Shown: piece after piece, positions 18,080 to 28,849 of the stretch
How positions within the stretch are numbered: the stretch's first letter is position 1
How the letters are laid out: every line of letters begins with the position of its first letter
Assembly: GCF_001509835.1 (NCBI RefSeq)
Contig: NZ_JXTJ01000005.1
Coordinates: forward strand, 62,001 to 126,000
Direction: 5' to 3'
Origin: Allobosea sp. WAO
GTDB lineage: Bacteria > Pseudomonadota > Alphaproteobacteria > Rhizobiales > Beijerinckiaceae
Length of the DNA: 64,000 nucleotides
Notes under the pieces: generated by a model
Databases searched by the model: none
The model's input: the letters and a program-made list of their open reading frames with translations, nothing else
Told to the model about the DNA's origin: nothing
Program-made: the position numbers and the translations under genes

Positions 18080-19899
18080 GCCCAGCAGCAGATTCCCGGA
18101 CAGCTTTCATGACCCTCGCCCGCTCCGCCCGCGCCTGCGCGCTGCTGCTCGCGCTCACCGCCACCGCCTTCTTCAGTCTGCACACCGGCGACGCCCAGGC
18201 CGCCGGCTTCGGCGATTTCCTGCGCGAGAACATGGCGCCGGTGATGTTCGCCGCGCTCGTCGTCTTCCTGCTGCTCGGCTACCCCGTCGCCTTCGCGCTC
18301 GCCGCCAACGGCCTGCTCTTCGCGCTCGTCGGCATCGAGCTCGGCATGTTCCAGGAGAACTTCCTGCAGGCCCTGCCGGAGCGCATCTACGGCACGATGA
18401 ACAACGACGTGCTGCTCGCCATCCCGTTCTTCACTTTCATGGGACTGGTGCTGGAGCGCTCGGGCATGGCCGAGGACCTGCTCGACACGATCGGCCAGCT
18501 CTTCGGACCGATCCGCGGCGGCCTCGCCTATGCGGTGATCTTCGTCGGCGCCCTGCTCGCGGCCACCACCGGCGTCGTCGCCGCCTCGGTGATCTCGATG
18601 GGCCTGATCTCGCTGCCGATCATGCTGCGCTACGGCTATGACCGGCGCCTCGCCTCGGGCGTCATCGCGGCGTCCGGCACGCTCGCCCAGATCATCCCGC
18701 CCTCGCTCGTCCTGATCGTGCTCGCCGACCAGCTCGGCCGCTCGGTCGGCGACATGTATGAAGGCGCCTTCATTCCCGGCCTGGTGCTGGCCTCGCTCTA
18801 TGCCGGCTATGTCTTCCTGGTCACCATCATCTATCCGAAGCGCGCGCCCGGCCTGCCGCCGGAGGCCCAGACCCTGCGCGATGCCGACGGCAAGATCCGG
18901 CGCTTCTCGCTGCTGGTCGTGACGCTGCTCTGCTTCGCCGTCGCATACGCCTATATGAAGCTCTTCACCAAGGTCACCGCGGGTGCCGACTTCGTCATCC
19001 TGACCATGTCGATCATGGTCGCGGTCGCCTTCGTGATCGCGCTGGTCAACAAGGGCCTGAAGCTCAACCTGCTGTCGCGCATGACCGAGCAGGTGATCTT
19101 CGTGATGGTGCCGCCGCTGGCGCTGATCTTCCTCGTGCTCGGCACCATCTTCATCGGCCTCGCCACGCCGACCGAGGGCGGCGCTATGGGCGCGGCCGGC
19201 GCGATCCTGCTCGCCTGGGGCAAGAAGCGCATGACCTTCGACCTGCTGCGGCAGGCGACGGAGTCGACCGCCAAGCTCTCGGCCTTCGTGCTCTTCATCC
19301 TGGTCGGCGCGCGCGTGTTCTCGCTGACTTTCTACGGCGTCAACGGCCATATCTGGGTCGAGCATCTCCTGGTCGGGCTGCCCGGCGGCGCGACGGGCTT
19401 CCTGATCGTCGTCAACGTGATGGTCTTCCTGCTCGCCTTCTTCCTCGACTTCTTCGAGCTCGCCTTCATCATCGTGCCGCTGCTCGGACCGGCCGCCGAC
19501 AAGCTCGGCATCGACCTGATCTGGTTCGGCGTCATCCTCGGCGTCAACATGCAGACCTCGTTCATGCATCCACCCTTCGGCTTCGCGCTGTTCTTCCTGC
19601 GCTCGGTCGCACCCAAGGAACGCTACAAGGACAAGGTCACCGGCAAGATGATGGAGCCGGTCACCACCGGGCAGATCTACTGGGGCGCCGTACCCTTCGT
19701 CGTGATCCAGTGCATCATGGTCGCCCTCGTCGTCTTCTTCCCGCAGATGGTGATGCACTACAAATCTTCCGCCGTGCAGCTCGACCAGCAGCAGATCAAC
19801 AAGCAGTTCGACTCAATCCAGATACCGGGTCTGGGCGGAGGACCGGGCGGGCTGCCGGGGCTCGACCTCAACGCACCGCCGACGCTCAACCTGCAATAG
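18076..19899 (+). CDS. TRAP transporter large permease (DctM)
   Basis: A 607-aa, roughly 14-helix DctM subunit that couples Na+ gradients to solute import. After an N-terminal hydrophobic segment, the protein has the DctM core including NNDVLLAIPFFTFMGLVLER, GTLAQIIPPSLVLIVLADQ, TEGGAMGAAGAILLAW and a final LGVNMQTSFMHPPFGFALFF. GTG 18076 overlaps the dctQ stop; ATG 18109 is an alternative. The length and the long central insertion are typical of the subgroup annotated for mannitol/chloroaromatic compounds or 2-oxo acids. A strong terminator follows. Confidence 0.93.
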   Translation: MSPAADSRTAFMTLARSARACALLLALTATAFFSLHTGDAQAAGFGDFLRENMAPVMFAALVVFLLLGYPVAFALAANGLLFALVGIELGMFQENFLQALPERIYGTMNNDVLLAIPFFTFMGLVLERSGMAEDLLDTIGQLFGPIRGGLAYAVIFVGALLAATTGVVAASVISMGLISLPIMLRYGYDRRLASGVIAASGTLAQIIPPSLVLIVLADQLGRSVGDMYEGAFIPGLVLASLYAGYVFLVTIIYPKRAPGLPPEAQTLRDADGKIRRFSLLVVTLLCFAVAYAYMKLFTKVTAGADFVILTMSIMVAVAFVIALVNKGLKLNLLSRMTEQVIFVMVPPLALIFLVLGTIFIGLATPTEGGAMGAAGAILLAWGKKRMTFDLLRQATESTAKLSAFVLFILVGARVFSLTFYGVNGHIWVEHLLVGLPGGATGFLIVVNVMVFLLAFFLDFFELAFIIVPLLGPAADKLGIDLIWFGVILGVNMQTSFMHPPFGFALFFLRSVAPKERYKDKVTGKMMEPVTTGQIYWGAVPFVVIQCIMVALVVFFPQMVMHYKSSAVQLDQQQINKQFDSIQIPGLGGGPGGLPGLDLNAPPTLNLQ

Positions 19900-19917
19900 A
19901 CAAGACAGGCCGCAACG

Positions 19918-19956
19918 AAAAAGCCCCGGATCACTGCGATCCGGGGCTTTTTCTTT
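19918..19956 (+). terminator. Rho-independent terminator of dctQM
   Basis: A perfect 15-bp stem (AAAAAGCCCCGGATC / GATCCGGGGCTTTTT) with a 5-base loop is followed by TCTTTT. It lies 19 bases after the dctM stop, and the A/T-flanked stem could act in both directions. Confidence 0.92.
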
Positions 19957-19961
19957 TCGCC

Positions 19962-20069
19962 CGTCATGCTCGGGCTTGGCCCGAGCATCTCAGGCCGGAA
20001 GAGACGCCCATCGGCGCCTTGTCATCACGAGATTCTCGGGTTTGCGCTCAGCTCCGCCCGAGAATGACG
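19962..20069. repeat. Dispersed palindromic intergenic repeat, copy 1
   Basis: The element begins CGTCATGCTCGGGC and ends CGCCCGAGAATGACG, so its ends are inverted. It contains an inner hairpin (ATGCTCGGGC-TTG-GCCCGAGCAT) and a second arm pair (GAGATTCTCGGG / CCCGAGAAT). A related copy with the same blocks lies at 60939-61017. It fills the space between a terminator and the convergent mini-porin gene. Confidence 0.8.
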
Positions 20070-20075
20070 CTGGCC

Positions 20076-20465
20076 TCACCAGCGCTGCCAGCTGCCGTTA
20101 TTGAGATTGTTGTCGCGCTGGACACGGCCGCTGATCACGGCGCGCATCTCGCCGACCGGAGTCGGGCTGCGTGCCTCGCCATAGAGCATCGCGTCGGCCG
20201 ACGAGCCGAAGCCATTGCGCGAGCTCTTGCCGAACTCCGCACGAACGCCGCCGCCGATCCGGACGCAGGATGTCGAACCCTCGATCCGGACGAAGCCCGG
20301 CCCATATTCCGGACAGGGCCTTGTCGCCTGTTGCGACGCTGGCGGCGCCGCGGCGGGCTTCGCCTTGGCTGGGCCGCGACCTGGGATGGGTTCGCCGATG
20401 GACTGGGCCGCCGCAAGCGCAGGCAGGCCCAAGGTCGCGAGGAGGATGGCGACTGGCAGCTTCAT
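20076..20465 (-). CDS. Small exported protein with alphaproteobacterial porin N-terminal signature
   Basis: A 129-aa protein with a signal peptide (residues 1-20, cut near AAA-QSI), an Ala/Pro/Lys-rich linker, and then PCPEYGPGFVRIEGSTSCVRIGG, containing two cysteines. This block matches the start of mature rhizobial porins (Porin_2, usually written C-x-YG-x-GF-x2-I-PG-T-x-TC-x-RIGG). Full porins run to about 350-500 residues, but this protein stops about 50 residues later with GRVQRDNNLNNGSWQRW. It could be a genuine mini-protein, common in this order, or the head of a decayed porin. The compact gene and intact signal favour the former. Confidence 0.72.
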   Translation of the reverse strand: MKLPVAILLATLGLPALAAAQSIGEPIPGRGPAKAKPAAAPPASQQATRPCPEYGPGFVRIEGSTSCVRIGGGVRAEFGKSSRNGFGSSADAMLYGEARSPTPVGEMRAVISGRVQRDNNLNNGSWQRW

Positions 20466-20516
20466 GAGAGCCCCTATTGCGAAGACGCGCAGTGTAGCGC
20501 GCCAAACAAGGCCGGG

Positions 20517-20975
20517 CTAGGGCAAGGCGCCGGCAGTCCGAGCGCCGCCTGCCAGGATCGGGGCCGTCTCGATCTCGCCGACGCCGGGCACGGCGCTCAG
20601 CCGATCGACCAGTTGCGACAGGGCCTGCGGACCTTCCGTCTCGACGATCAGCATCGCGTCGACAGGCCCGGCCAGCGAATAGCAGGCGAGAATCTCCGGC
20701 CAGTTCCTGAAGCGGTCGAGCACAGTCGCGCAGGGCCGCGTGCGGATGCGCAGCGAGAGCATTGCGCGGGTCGTCGGCGCCTTTTGCCGGTCGGCGAGCC
20801 GCACCGTGTAGCCGAGGATCACGCCGTCGCGCTCGAGCCTCGCCATGCGCTCCTGCAGCGCGGTGCGCGACAGCCCGGCCTCGCGCGCCAGCGCCGTGAA
20901 GGAGGCGCGGGCGTCGATCTCGAGCAGGGCGAGCAACTTCCGGTCGATGGCATCGAGCTCACCGTCGTTTCGCAA
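20517..20975 (-). CDS. Lrp/AsnC family transcriptional regulator
   Basis: A 152-aa regulator. The N-terminal winged HTH is LDAIDRKLLALLEIDARAS followed by LAREAGLSRTALQERMARLE, and the C-terminal RAM/AsnC ligand domain starts near residue 65 (ATVLDRFRNWPEILACYSLAG). The start is TTG at 20975, supported by GGGAGGAGG four bases upstream. It is divergent from a cupin gene 112 bases away, which it probably controls. The effector is likely an amino acid. Confidence 0.9.
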   Translation of the reverse strand: MRNDGELDAIDRKLLALLEIDARASFTALAREAGLSRTALQERMARLERDGVILGYTVRLADRQKAPTTRAMLSLRIRTRPCATVLDRFRNWPEILACYSLAGPVDAMLIVETEGPQALSQLVDRLSAVPGVGEIETAPILAGGARTAGALP

Positions 20976-21087
20976 GCGACCTCCTCCCAGAAACCGCCGA
21001 TCGCAGGGGCAACCGGCGTCTTGCCTATGGCATGGGCGCTGCCGGCGGTGAAGATTCAGGGTCTATTCCAACTACGGAGAAGCGGGA

Positions 21088-21399
21088 ATGAGGACGATCA
21101 AGCCGCGGGAGTTCACCGGCAGCCGCGCCTGGGAAGCGCTCGACATCGAACGCATCGACGACGCGACCATCCGGCTGCACTGGACCGACCAGCCCTATAT
21201 ATGGCACGTCAACGACGGGCCGGAGGTCTTCGTCGTCCTCGACGGCGAGGTCGACATGCACACCCGCTCCGGCGGCGCAGAGAGCGTGGAGCGGCTCGGC
21301 TCCGGCGACATCTTCCACGCGCAGGATGGCGACGCCCATGTCGCCCACCCGGTCGGCGCCGCACGCGTCCTGGTGATCGAGCGCGCCGGCAGCGTCTAG
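21088..21399 (+). CDS. Cupin domain protein
   Basis: A 103-aa single-domain cupin. Motif 1 appears as WHVNDGPEVFVVLDGEVDMHT and motif 2 as SGDIFHAQDGDAHVAHPVG, giving possible metal ligands His40, Glu46 and His85. Small cupins of this type act as isomerases, dioxygenases or simple binding proteins. It lies divergent from an Lrp/AsnC regulator and probably takes part in handling an amino acid or its keto acid. The exact reaction is not known. Confidence 0.85.
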   Translation: MRTIKPREFTGSRAWEALDIERIDDATIRLHWTDQPYIWHVNDGPEVFVVLDGEVDMHTRSGGAESVERLGSGDIFHAQDGDAHVAHPVGAARVLVIERAGSV

Positions 21400-21456
21400 C
21401 GCCGGCGCAATTCGGCGTCATCGCCGCTGCGCTGCCGCCTGCATGGCACTGGAACG

Positions 21457-21482
21457 AAAAGCCCCAGCCTTGCGGCCGGGGC
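21457..21482 (-). terminator. Terminator of dctP copy 1
   Basis: Read on the minus strand, GCCCCGGCC-GCAA-GGCTGGGGC forms a 9-bp stem with one G-T pair, followed by TTTT. It sits 37 bases beyond the dctP stop codon. Confidence 0.8.
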
Positions 21483-21519
21483 ATCAAGTTGGCCGGCGAA
21501 CCGGCAGTCGCCTCCGGCT

Positions 21520-22638
<1,119 letters not shown>

Positions 22639-22721
22639 TCAGGCGCGCCGGGTTTCCGGTTCGCGCGAGGCCCTCAGCAAAGCGGCGGCGGCGAGAAAGC
22701 GCAAGAGAAAAGCATACCCCC

Positions 22722-22756
22722 CATGCAATTATCGCATGGCGTACGACTTTAGTACT
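22722..22756 (-). promoter_or_regulatory. Paired palindromes upstream of dctP copy 1, possible operator/promoter
   Basis: CCATGC-AATTATC-GCATGG (22722-22740) is directly followed by GTAC-GACTTTA-GTAC (22742-22756). On the minus strand the first palindrome encloses GATAAT, a possible -10 box about 110 bases upstream of the dctP start. The site does not occur upstream of the second dctP. Confidence 0.4.
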
Positions 22757-22810
22757 GCCCTCCCCGAGGTTCTTCGCGCCGCGACGCAGGTTCGCGGGGC
22801 TGCAGACGTG

Positions 22811-22836
22811 AAAAAGCCCGGCACAGGGCCGGGCTT
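22811..22836 (-). terminator. Terminator of dctP copy 2
   Basis: On the minus strand AAGCCCGGC-CCTGT-GCCGGGCTT forms a perfect 9-bp stem ending in a TTTTT run. It lies about 140 bases after the stop of the second dctP. Confidence 0.85.
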
Positions 22837-22978
22837 AAGCAGTCTTCTGGATCCGGAACGCGCTCGCGAGGCGCGAGAATGCTCCGACTCACTGTCTGAT
22901 CGCATCCGGTCGCGCGGAGCTTGCGTCCGCAGCGCCCGGAAATGCTGCGGCGAGCGCGGGCGGCGCTCGCCGGCGCGT

Positions 22979-24398
<1,420 letters not shown>

Positions 24399-25451
24399 AT
24401 GGACCAGGACAAGCTGGCGAAACTGAGGGCCCGCTATGCCGGCGGCAGCGGCGCCGACATCCATGACCCGCGCTTCGCCAAGGTGGCCGCCGACCAGTTC
24501 AAGGGGGACCGGCGCAAATGGCCCTTCGCCGACGTCGCGACCTTCATCAGCGCGCCCTACCGGCCGGATGCGCTGTCGCAACCCGATCTCGGCGGACTGG
24601 ATGTCGCGATCATCGGCCTGCCGATGGACCTCGGCGTCACCAACCGGGCCGGCACCCGGCTCGGGCCGCGCGCCGTCAGGGCGGTCGAGCGCATGGGGCC
24701 GATGGACCATGTCACCGGCGTGGCGCCGTTCGGCCAGCTGAAGGTCGCCGATATCGGCGACGTGCCGTTCCGCTCGCGCTATTCGCTGGAAAGCTGCCAT
24801 GAGGACATCGAGGCGACCTTCAAGACGATCGTGAAGGCCGGCGTCTCGACGCTCGCGGTCGGCGGCGACCATTCGATCACCTACCCGATCCTCAAGGCGG
24901 TCGGCGAGAAGCGTCCGGTCGGCATGGTGCATATCGACGCCCATTGCGACACGTCCGGCCCCTATGAGGGCTCGAAGTTCCATCATGGCGGCCCGTTCCG
25001 TCAGGCCGTGCTCGATGGCGTGCTCGACCCCGAGCGCGTGATCCAGATCGGCATCCGCGGCGGCGCCGAATATCTCTGGGAGTTCTCCTACGAGTCGGGC
25101 ATGACCGTGATCCATGCCGACGAGGTCGACCGGATGGGGCTCGACGCCGTCATCGCCAAGGCGCTCGCAGTGATCGGCGATGGACCGACCTATGTCTCCT
25201 TCGACGTCGATTCGCTCGACCCCGCCTTCGCGCCGGGCACCGGCACGCCCGAGGTCGGCGGGCTGACGCCGCGCGAGGCGCTTGCCATCCTGCGCGGCCT
25301 GCGCGGCAGGAACATCGTCGCCGCCGACGTGGTCGAGGTCGCGCCGCAATACGACGCGACCAGCAACACGGCGCAATGCGCGGCGCAGGTGCTGTTCACC
25401 GAGCTCTGCCTGATCGCCGAGGCGCGCGCCACCGGCAAGGGCCGGCCCTGA
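24399..25451 (+). CDS. speB: Agmatinase / ureohydrolase family protein
   Basis: A 350-aa binuclear manganese ureohydrolase. Metal motifs are complete: GGDHS (about residues 155-159), DAHCD (about 178-182) and SFDVDSLDPAFAPGTGTPE near residue 270. The first 60 residues form the extended N-terminus seen in agmatinase and guanidinobutyrase relatives. It hydrolyses a guanidino compound to an amine plus urea; agmatine to putrescine is the usual annotation, but 4-guanidinobutyrate or similar acids are equally possible in alphaproteobacteria. The start at 24399 has GGAG nine bases upstream. A large palindrome follows the gene. Confidence 0.9.
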   Translation: MDQDKLAKLRARYAGGSGADIHDPRFAKVAADQFKGDRRKWPFADVATFISAPYRPDALSQPDLGGLDVAIIGLPMDLGVTNRAGTRLGPRAVRAVERMGPMDHVTGVAPFGQLKVADIGDVPFRSRYSLESCHEDIEATFKTIVKAGVSTLAVGGDHSITYPILKAVGEKRPVGMVHIDAHCDTSGPYEGSKFHHGGPFRQAVLDGVLDPERVIQIGIRGGAEYLWEFSYESGMTVIHADEVDRMGLDAVIAKALAVIGDGPTYVSFDVDSLDPAFAPGTGTPEVGGLTPREALAILRGLRGRNIVAADVVEVAPQYDATSNTAQCAAQVLFTELCLIAEARATGKGRP

Positions 25452-25464
25452 CACGGAAGACTTC

Positions 25465-25496
25465 GGGCGAGGGCGCGACGCGTCGCGCCCTCGCCC
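25465..25496. repeat. 32-bp perfect palindrome after the agmatinase gene
   Basis: The sequence GGGCGAGGGCGCGACG followed by its exact reverse complement is self-complementary over 32 bases, centred on ACGCGT. It starts 13 bases after the stop codon. It lacks a T run, so it may act as an mRNA-stabilising or Rho-assisted 3' hairpin or as a protein-binding site. Confidence 0.8.
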
Positions 25497-25700
25497 GCCG
25501 CGTAGTGTGGCCGGCTTGCCAGACGACCATGCCAGCCTAACCAACCCCGAAACCTAACCATACCCGGGACGCATACCCCGACCGAATTAGCACGTCGGAC
25601 ATGCAAATTGCTTGCATCGAGGCCCGCGCGACGGCACTATGTTGCGACGCAGCACGCACGACGTGCCGCACCAACAACATCCCATTTCCGGACGAAACAT

Positions 25701-26930
25701 ATGACTCCCGCCAGCACGGGCGACGCCGCCATGCGTCCGCTCGCCGAACCGGCACGGCGCACCGGCCTGATCCTGTTCGCCCTTGCTCTGGGCGGCTTCG
25801 CCATCGGCACGACTGAATTCGCGGTGATGAGCCTGCTGCCCTATTTCTCGGCCGGGCTCGGCATCGACGAACCGACGGCGGGACATGTGATCAGCATCTA
25901 TGCGGCCGGCGTGGTCGTCGGCGCGCCGATCATCGCGGTCCTGGCGACGAAGCTTTCGCGCCGCACTCTGCTGATTGCGCTGATGGCGGCCTTCGCCATC
26001 GCCAACGGGCTTTCCGCGCTCGCCCCGTCCTATGGCTGGATGCTGATGTTCCGTTTCCTGAGCGGCCTGCCGCATGGCGCCTATTTCGGCGTCGCCGCGC
26101 TGGTCGCGGCCTCGCTTGTGCCGGCGAACCAGCGGGCGCAGTCGGTCGCACGCGTCATGCTGGGCCTCACCGTCGCGACCATTCTCGGCGTGCCGTTCGC
26201 GAACTTCCTCGGGCAGACACTCGGCTGGCGCTGGGGTTTTGGCACCGTCGCCGTGCTGGCGCTCGCGACCGCTGTCATGGTCGCAGCCTTCGCGCCCAAA
26301 GATGTACCGCAGCCCGGCGCGAGCCCGCTGCGCGAGCTCGGCGCGCTGCGCAGCCGGCAGGTCTGGCTGACGCTGGCGATCGGCGCCGTCGGCTTCGGCG
26401 GCCTGTTCGCCGTCTACACCTACGTCGCCTCGACGCTCATGGAGGTGACCGGGGTCTCGCCGGCAACGGTACCGGTGGTGCTGGCGATTTTCGGGCTTGG
26501 CCTGACGGCCGGCACGCTCGTCGCCGCCTGGGCGGCGGACCGGGCGCTGATGCCGGCGATCGGCGCAATCCTGCTCTGGAGCGCAGCCTCGCTGGCCTTG
26601 TTCCCACTGGCGGCGGGAAACATCTGGGCCGTATCGGTGGTGATCTTCATGATCGGCTGCGGCGGCGGGCTCGGCGCCGCCCTGCAGACCCGCCTGATGG
26701 ACGTCGCCGGCGAGGCGCAAACGCTGGCAGCGGCGCTGAACCACAGCGCTTTCAACACCGCAAACGCACTCGGCCCCTGGCTCGGCGGCATGGCGATCGC
26801 GGCCGGCCATGGCTGGACTTCGACCGGATGGGTCGGCGCCGGGCTGGCGCTGTCCGGCTTCGCCATCTTCCTGGTGACGCTCTGGGATGCAAGGGCGAGC
26901 GAGCAGGCCATGCTCGCGCCGGCGGAGTAA
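25701..26930 (+). CDS. MFS transporter, DHA1 sugar-efflux/AraJ-like
   Basis: A 409-aa, 12-helix major facilitator. Helix 1 carries ALGGFAIGTTEFAVMSLLP, the hallmark of the AraJ/SotB/YdhP group. The loop motif is LATKLSRRTLLIA, and helices 4-5 contain FLSGLPHGAYFGVAALVAA, also typical of this group. These proteins export sugars, arabinose derivatives or drugs by proton antiport. The start at 25701 follows the long leader-free interval and precedes a short cytoplasmic N-terminus. It is convergent with a TetR gene 12 bases away, so the regulator more likely serves the genes on its other side. Confidence 0.9.
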   Translation: MTPASTGDAAMRPLAEPARRTGLILFALALGGFAIGTTEFAVMSLLPYFSAGLGIDEPTAGHVISIYAAGVVVGAPIIAVLATKLSRRTLLIALMAAFAIANGLSALAPSYGWMLMFRFLSGLPHGAYFGVAALVAASLVPANQRAQSVARVMLGLTVATILGVPFANFLGQTLGWRWGFGTVAVLALATAVMVAAFAPKDVPQPGASPLRELGALRSRQVWLTLAIGAVGFGGLFAVYTYVASTLMEVTGVSPATVPVVLAIFGLGLTAGTLVAAWAADRALMPAIGAILLWSAASLALFPLAAGNIWAVSVVIFMIGCGGGLGAALQTRLMDVAGEAQTLAAALNHSAFNTANALGPWLGGMAIAAGHGWTSTGWVGAGLALSGFAIFLVTLWDARASEQAMLAPAE

Positions 26931-26942
26931 GCCGAGGCCGCT

Positions 26943-27545
26943 TCAGGTCCGGAGTTGCGCCGCGACCAGGCGCATCGCTGCCGGAATCGCCGCACGCCCT
27001 TCGTCCAGACTGTCGGTCAGGACGTAGTACCAGTTGAAGCCGATATAGAGTGCGAGCCGCGTCTCGACCTCGTCGGCAGCGATCTCGCCGCGCGCCACGG
27101 CGGCAGCGAACAAAGCCCGCACGTCGAGCAGGCGCTCCGGCAGAAATTTCTCACGCAATCCGTCAAGCGCCGCGGCATCGTTCTGCGCCTCCGCGATCAG
27201 CGCGCGAAAGGTCCGACCGGACGGCGTGTCGCGCCAGAAATCCCAGAGCGCCGCGGTATAGAGGACAAGATCCCCGGCCAGGTTGCCGGTTTTCGCGGCC
27301 TTCACCCTCGCCTTCTCGGCCGCATAAACCTCGATCAGCAGCTCGGCCTTGTTCTTCCACCAGCGGTAGATCGTCGGCTTGCCCGCCCCGGCGCGGCGCG
27401 AGACGGCGTCGATCGAAAAGCCGGCATAACCCTCTTCGGCCAGCACGGCACGAGCCGCGGCGAGGATCGCCGCCTGCGAGGCCGGATTGCGCCGCGCCCC
27501 GATCGAAGCCCGGCGGGCCGGCTGGTCGACCTTAGCAGTCGTCAT
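26943..27545 (-). CDS. TetR/AcrR family transcriptional regulator
   Basis: A 200-aa repressor. The N-terminal HTH reads AILAAARAVLAEEGYAGFSIDAVSRRAGAGKPTIYRWW (residues about 26-63), and the C-terminal helices form a TetR_C domain with NWYYVLTDSLDEG. It is divergent from a two-gene envelope operon. A 27-bp perfect palindrome in the shared 161-base intergenic region is the likely operator. The ligand is unknown. Confidence 0.92.
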   Translation of the reverse strand: MTTAKVDQPARRASIGARRNPASQAAILAAARAVLAEEGYAGFSIDAVSRRAGAGKPTIYRWWKNKAELLIEVYAAEKARVKAAKTGNLAGDLVLYTAALWDFWRDTPSGRTFRALIAEAQNDAAALDGLREKFLPERLLDVRALFAAAVARGEIAADEVETRLALYIGFNWYYVLTDSLDEGRAAIPAAMRLVAAQLRT

Positions 27546-27670
27546 GGCCTGCCCCTCTCCCGTTTCCCAAGCCCGTAGCAGCCGTTTCGGTTCGTTCCGG
27601 CAGGGCTATCCGGTGCAAGCACGAACTTGCAACAGACCGCTTGATATCGAAACGGATCGTATCTATCAAT

Positions 27671-27697
27671 CATAACGAAACGATACGTTTCGTTATG
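27671..27697. promoter_or_regulatory. 27-bp palindromic operator, probable TetR binding site
   Basis: CATAACGAAACG-ATA-CGTTTCGTTATG is a perfect inverted repeat with 12-bp arms and a 3-base centre. It lies 126 bases upstream of the tetR start and 10 bases before the start codon of the divergent membrane-protein gene, overlapping its leader. A degenerate half-site (CGAAACGGATCGTAT) occurs at about 27651-27665. Confidence 0.8.
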
Positions 27698-27706
27698 GAG
27701 ATAGCC

Positions 27707-27943
27707 ATGGCCGGACCAACACCCAATCCCTCTCTCGCCCGTCTTCGTTTCCTGGGAACGCTGATGCTCGGCGCCTACCTATTGATCAACGCCTTGCTGC
27801 TGGCCCTGAAGCCCGTGACTGGCGGCTGGCCGGTCTGGTCCGTCACCGCCCTCGCCGTGCCGCCGATGGTGCTCGGCATGGTCTACCTGGTGATGCCCCT
27901 GGCGCGCCGCGTTGCCGCTTGTGGACATGAGGTGCGATCATGA
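27707..27943 (+). CDS. Small two-helix inner membrane protein
   Basis: A 78-aa protein with two hydrophobic helices (about residues 12-32 and 40-62), separated by KPVTGGW and followed by a basic tail with ARRVAACGHEVRS. GGAG six bases before ATG 27707 sets the start. It overlaps the next gene by four bases (ATGA). I recognise no family. Its control region contains the TetR palindrome, so it is probably induced when the TetR repressor releases DNA. Confidence 0.78.
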   Translation: MAGPTPNPSLARLRFLGTLMLGAYLLINALLLALKPVTGGWPVWSVTALAVPPMVLGMVYLVMPLARRVAACGHEVRS

Positions 27944-28641
27944 TCTCCGCCCGCCTCGCAAACCCGTTGATCGGGGCGCTCGCGCTCCTTGCCAGCCAGT
28001 CAGTCGCCGTGGCCAGCGGCGCGCCTGCCCTGGCGCCCCCGAAGACAGGAACTCCCGTGACGATGACGACGCTCGCCGCCCAGCCCGTCGCAACGACCGT
28101 CAGCGCCTTCATGCCGGCCGGCTATGCCGAGTCGGCCCGGCGCCGGATCGTGGTTGACGGCGAGCCGGCCGAGCTTGTCCGCCATCAGCGAACCGATGGC
28201 CGCAACGCCGCCCTCGGCGGCGAGCATTTCAGCACCGTCATCGCCGCAGACGGCCGCCTGAAGGGCTTTGCGCGCATGGACCTCGACCTGGTCGGCGGCC
28301 GACTGCCTTCGCGCGATGAAACGCGAGCCATCGCCATGGATTTCCTGAAGCTGGCAGCGCCGGATCTGCTGCCGGTGCTCGAGGTCAGCTGGATCGAGCC
28401 ACATGATGAACCGCTCCGCGTCTCGCGCGGCGGGAAGACCGAGAACCTCACGCTCACCGGAATGAAGGTGAAGATGCGCAACAAGGCCGATGGGCGCTGG
28501 ATGTGGGTCATCGTCGGAGCCGACCGAAAGGTCATGGTGTTCGAGCGCGACATCGTCTGGGTAACCTTCCCCGGCCACCGCAAGACGGAGAAATGGCTGC
28601 ACGACGCCTGGCTCGCCAAGAACGGCGCCGGCCTGCTCTGA
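27940..28641 (+). CDS. Exported protein of unknown function in the TetR-controlled operon
   Basis: A 233-aa protein with an N-terminal hydrophobic segment (residues about 8-25, LIGALALLASQSVAVASG) that is likely a signal peptide. The central part (ADGRLKGFARMDLDLVGGRLPSRDETRAIAMDFLKL) resembles the layout of PepSY/YcdB-like periplasmic modules, in which a strand is followed by a helix with conserved acidic residues; this is a weak structural guess. The C-terminal half holds MKVKMRNKADGRWMWVIVGADRKVMVFERD, a beta-rich segment. It is translationally coupled to the small membrane protein before it. Confidence 0.75.
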   Translation: MISARLANPLIGALALLASQSVAVASGAPALAPPKTGTPVTMTTLAAQPVATTVSAFMPAGYAESARRRIVVDGEPAELVRHQRTDGRNAALGGEHFSTVIAADGRLKGFARMDLDLVGGRLPSRDETRAIAMDFLKLAAPDLLPVLEVSWIEPHDEPLRVSRGGKTENLTLTGMKVKMRNKADGRWMWVIVGADRKVMVFERDIVWVTFPGHRKTEKWLHDAWLAKNGAGLL

Positions 28642-28670
28642 GCTATATCGACAGGCGGGACATGCGCTCC

Positions 28671-28708
28671 GCAGCCGGGACGTCACCAAGTCGATGGGTC
28701 CCGGCTGC
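28671..28708 (+). terminator. Hairpin downstream of the TetR-controlled operon
   Basis: An 11-bp stem (GCAGCCGGGAC / GTCCCGGCTGC) with a 16-base loop begins 30 bases after the stop codon. There is no T run, so it is a candidate only. Confidence 0.4.
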
Positions 28709-28849
28709 AAGCGCAGATGCTGCTTGACGGCCCACGCGGCGGCGGCGTTCACTGCCGGCCGGAGACCGTCACGAAAGACCTTGAGCGCCCGCGGGAACGG
28801 ATCCTAACCCAGCGCTTCAGGAGGCGGATGCGCGAGCGAGGTGCAGCCA

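Noticed and set aside
17839..19758. Long open frame on the minus strand opposite dctM
   Set aside because: It mirrors the third-position GC bias of dctM, is extremely rich in Asp, Glu, His and Arg, and has no ribosome site or family motif.
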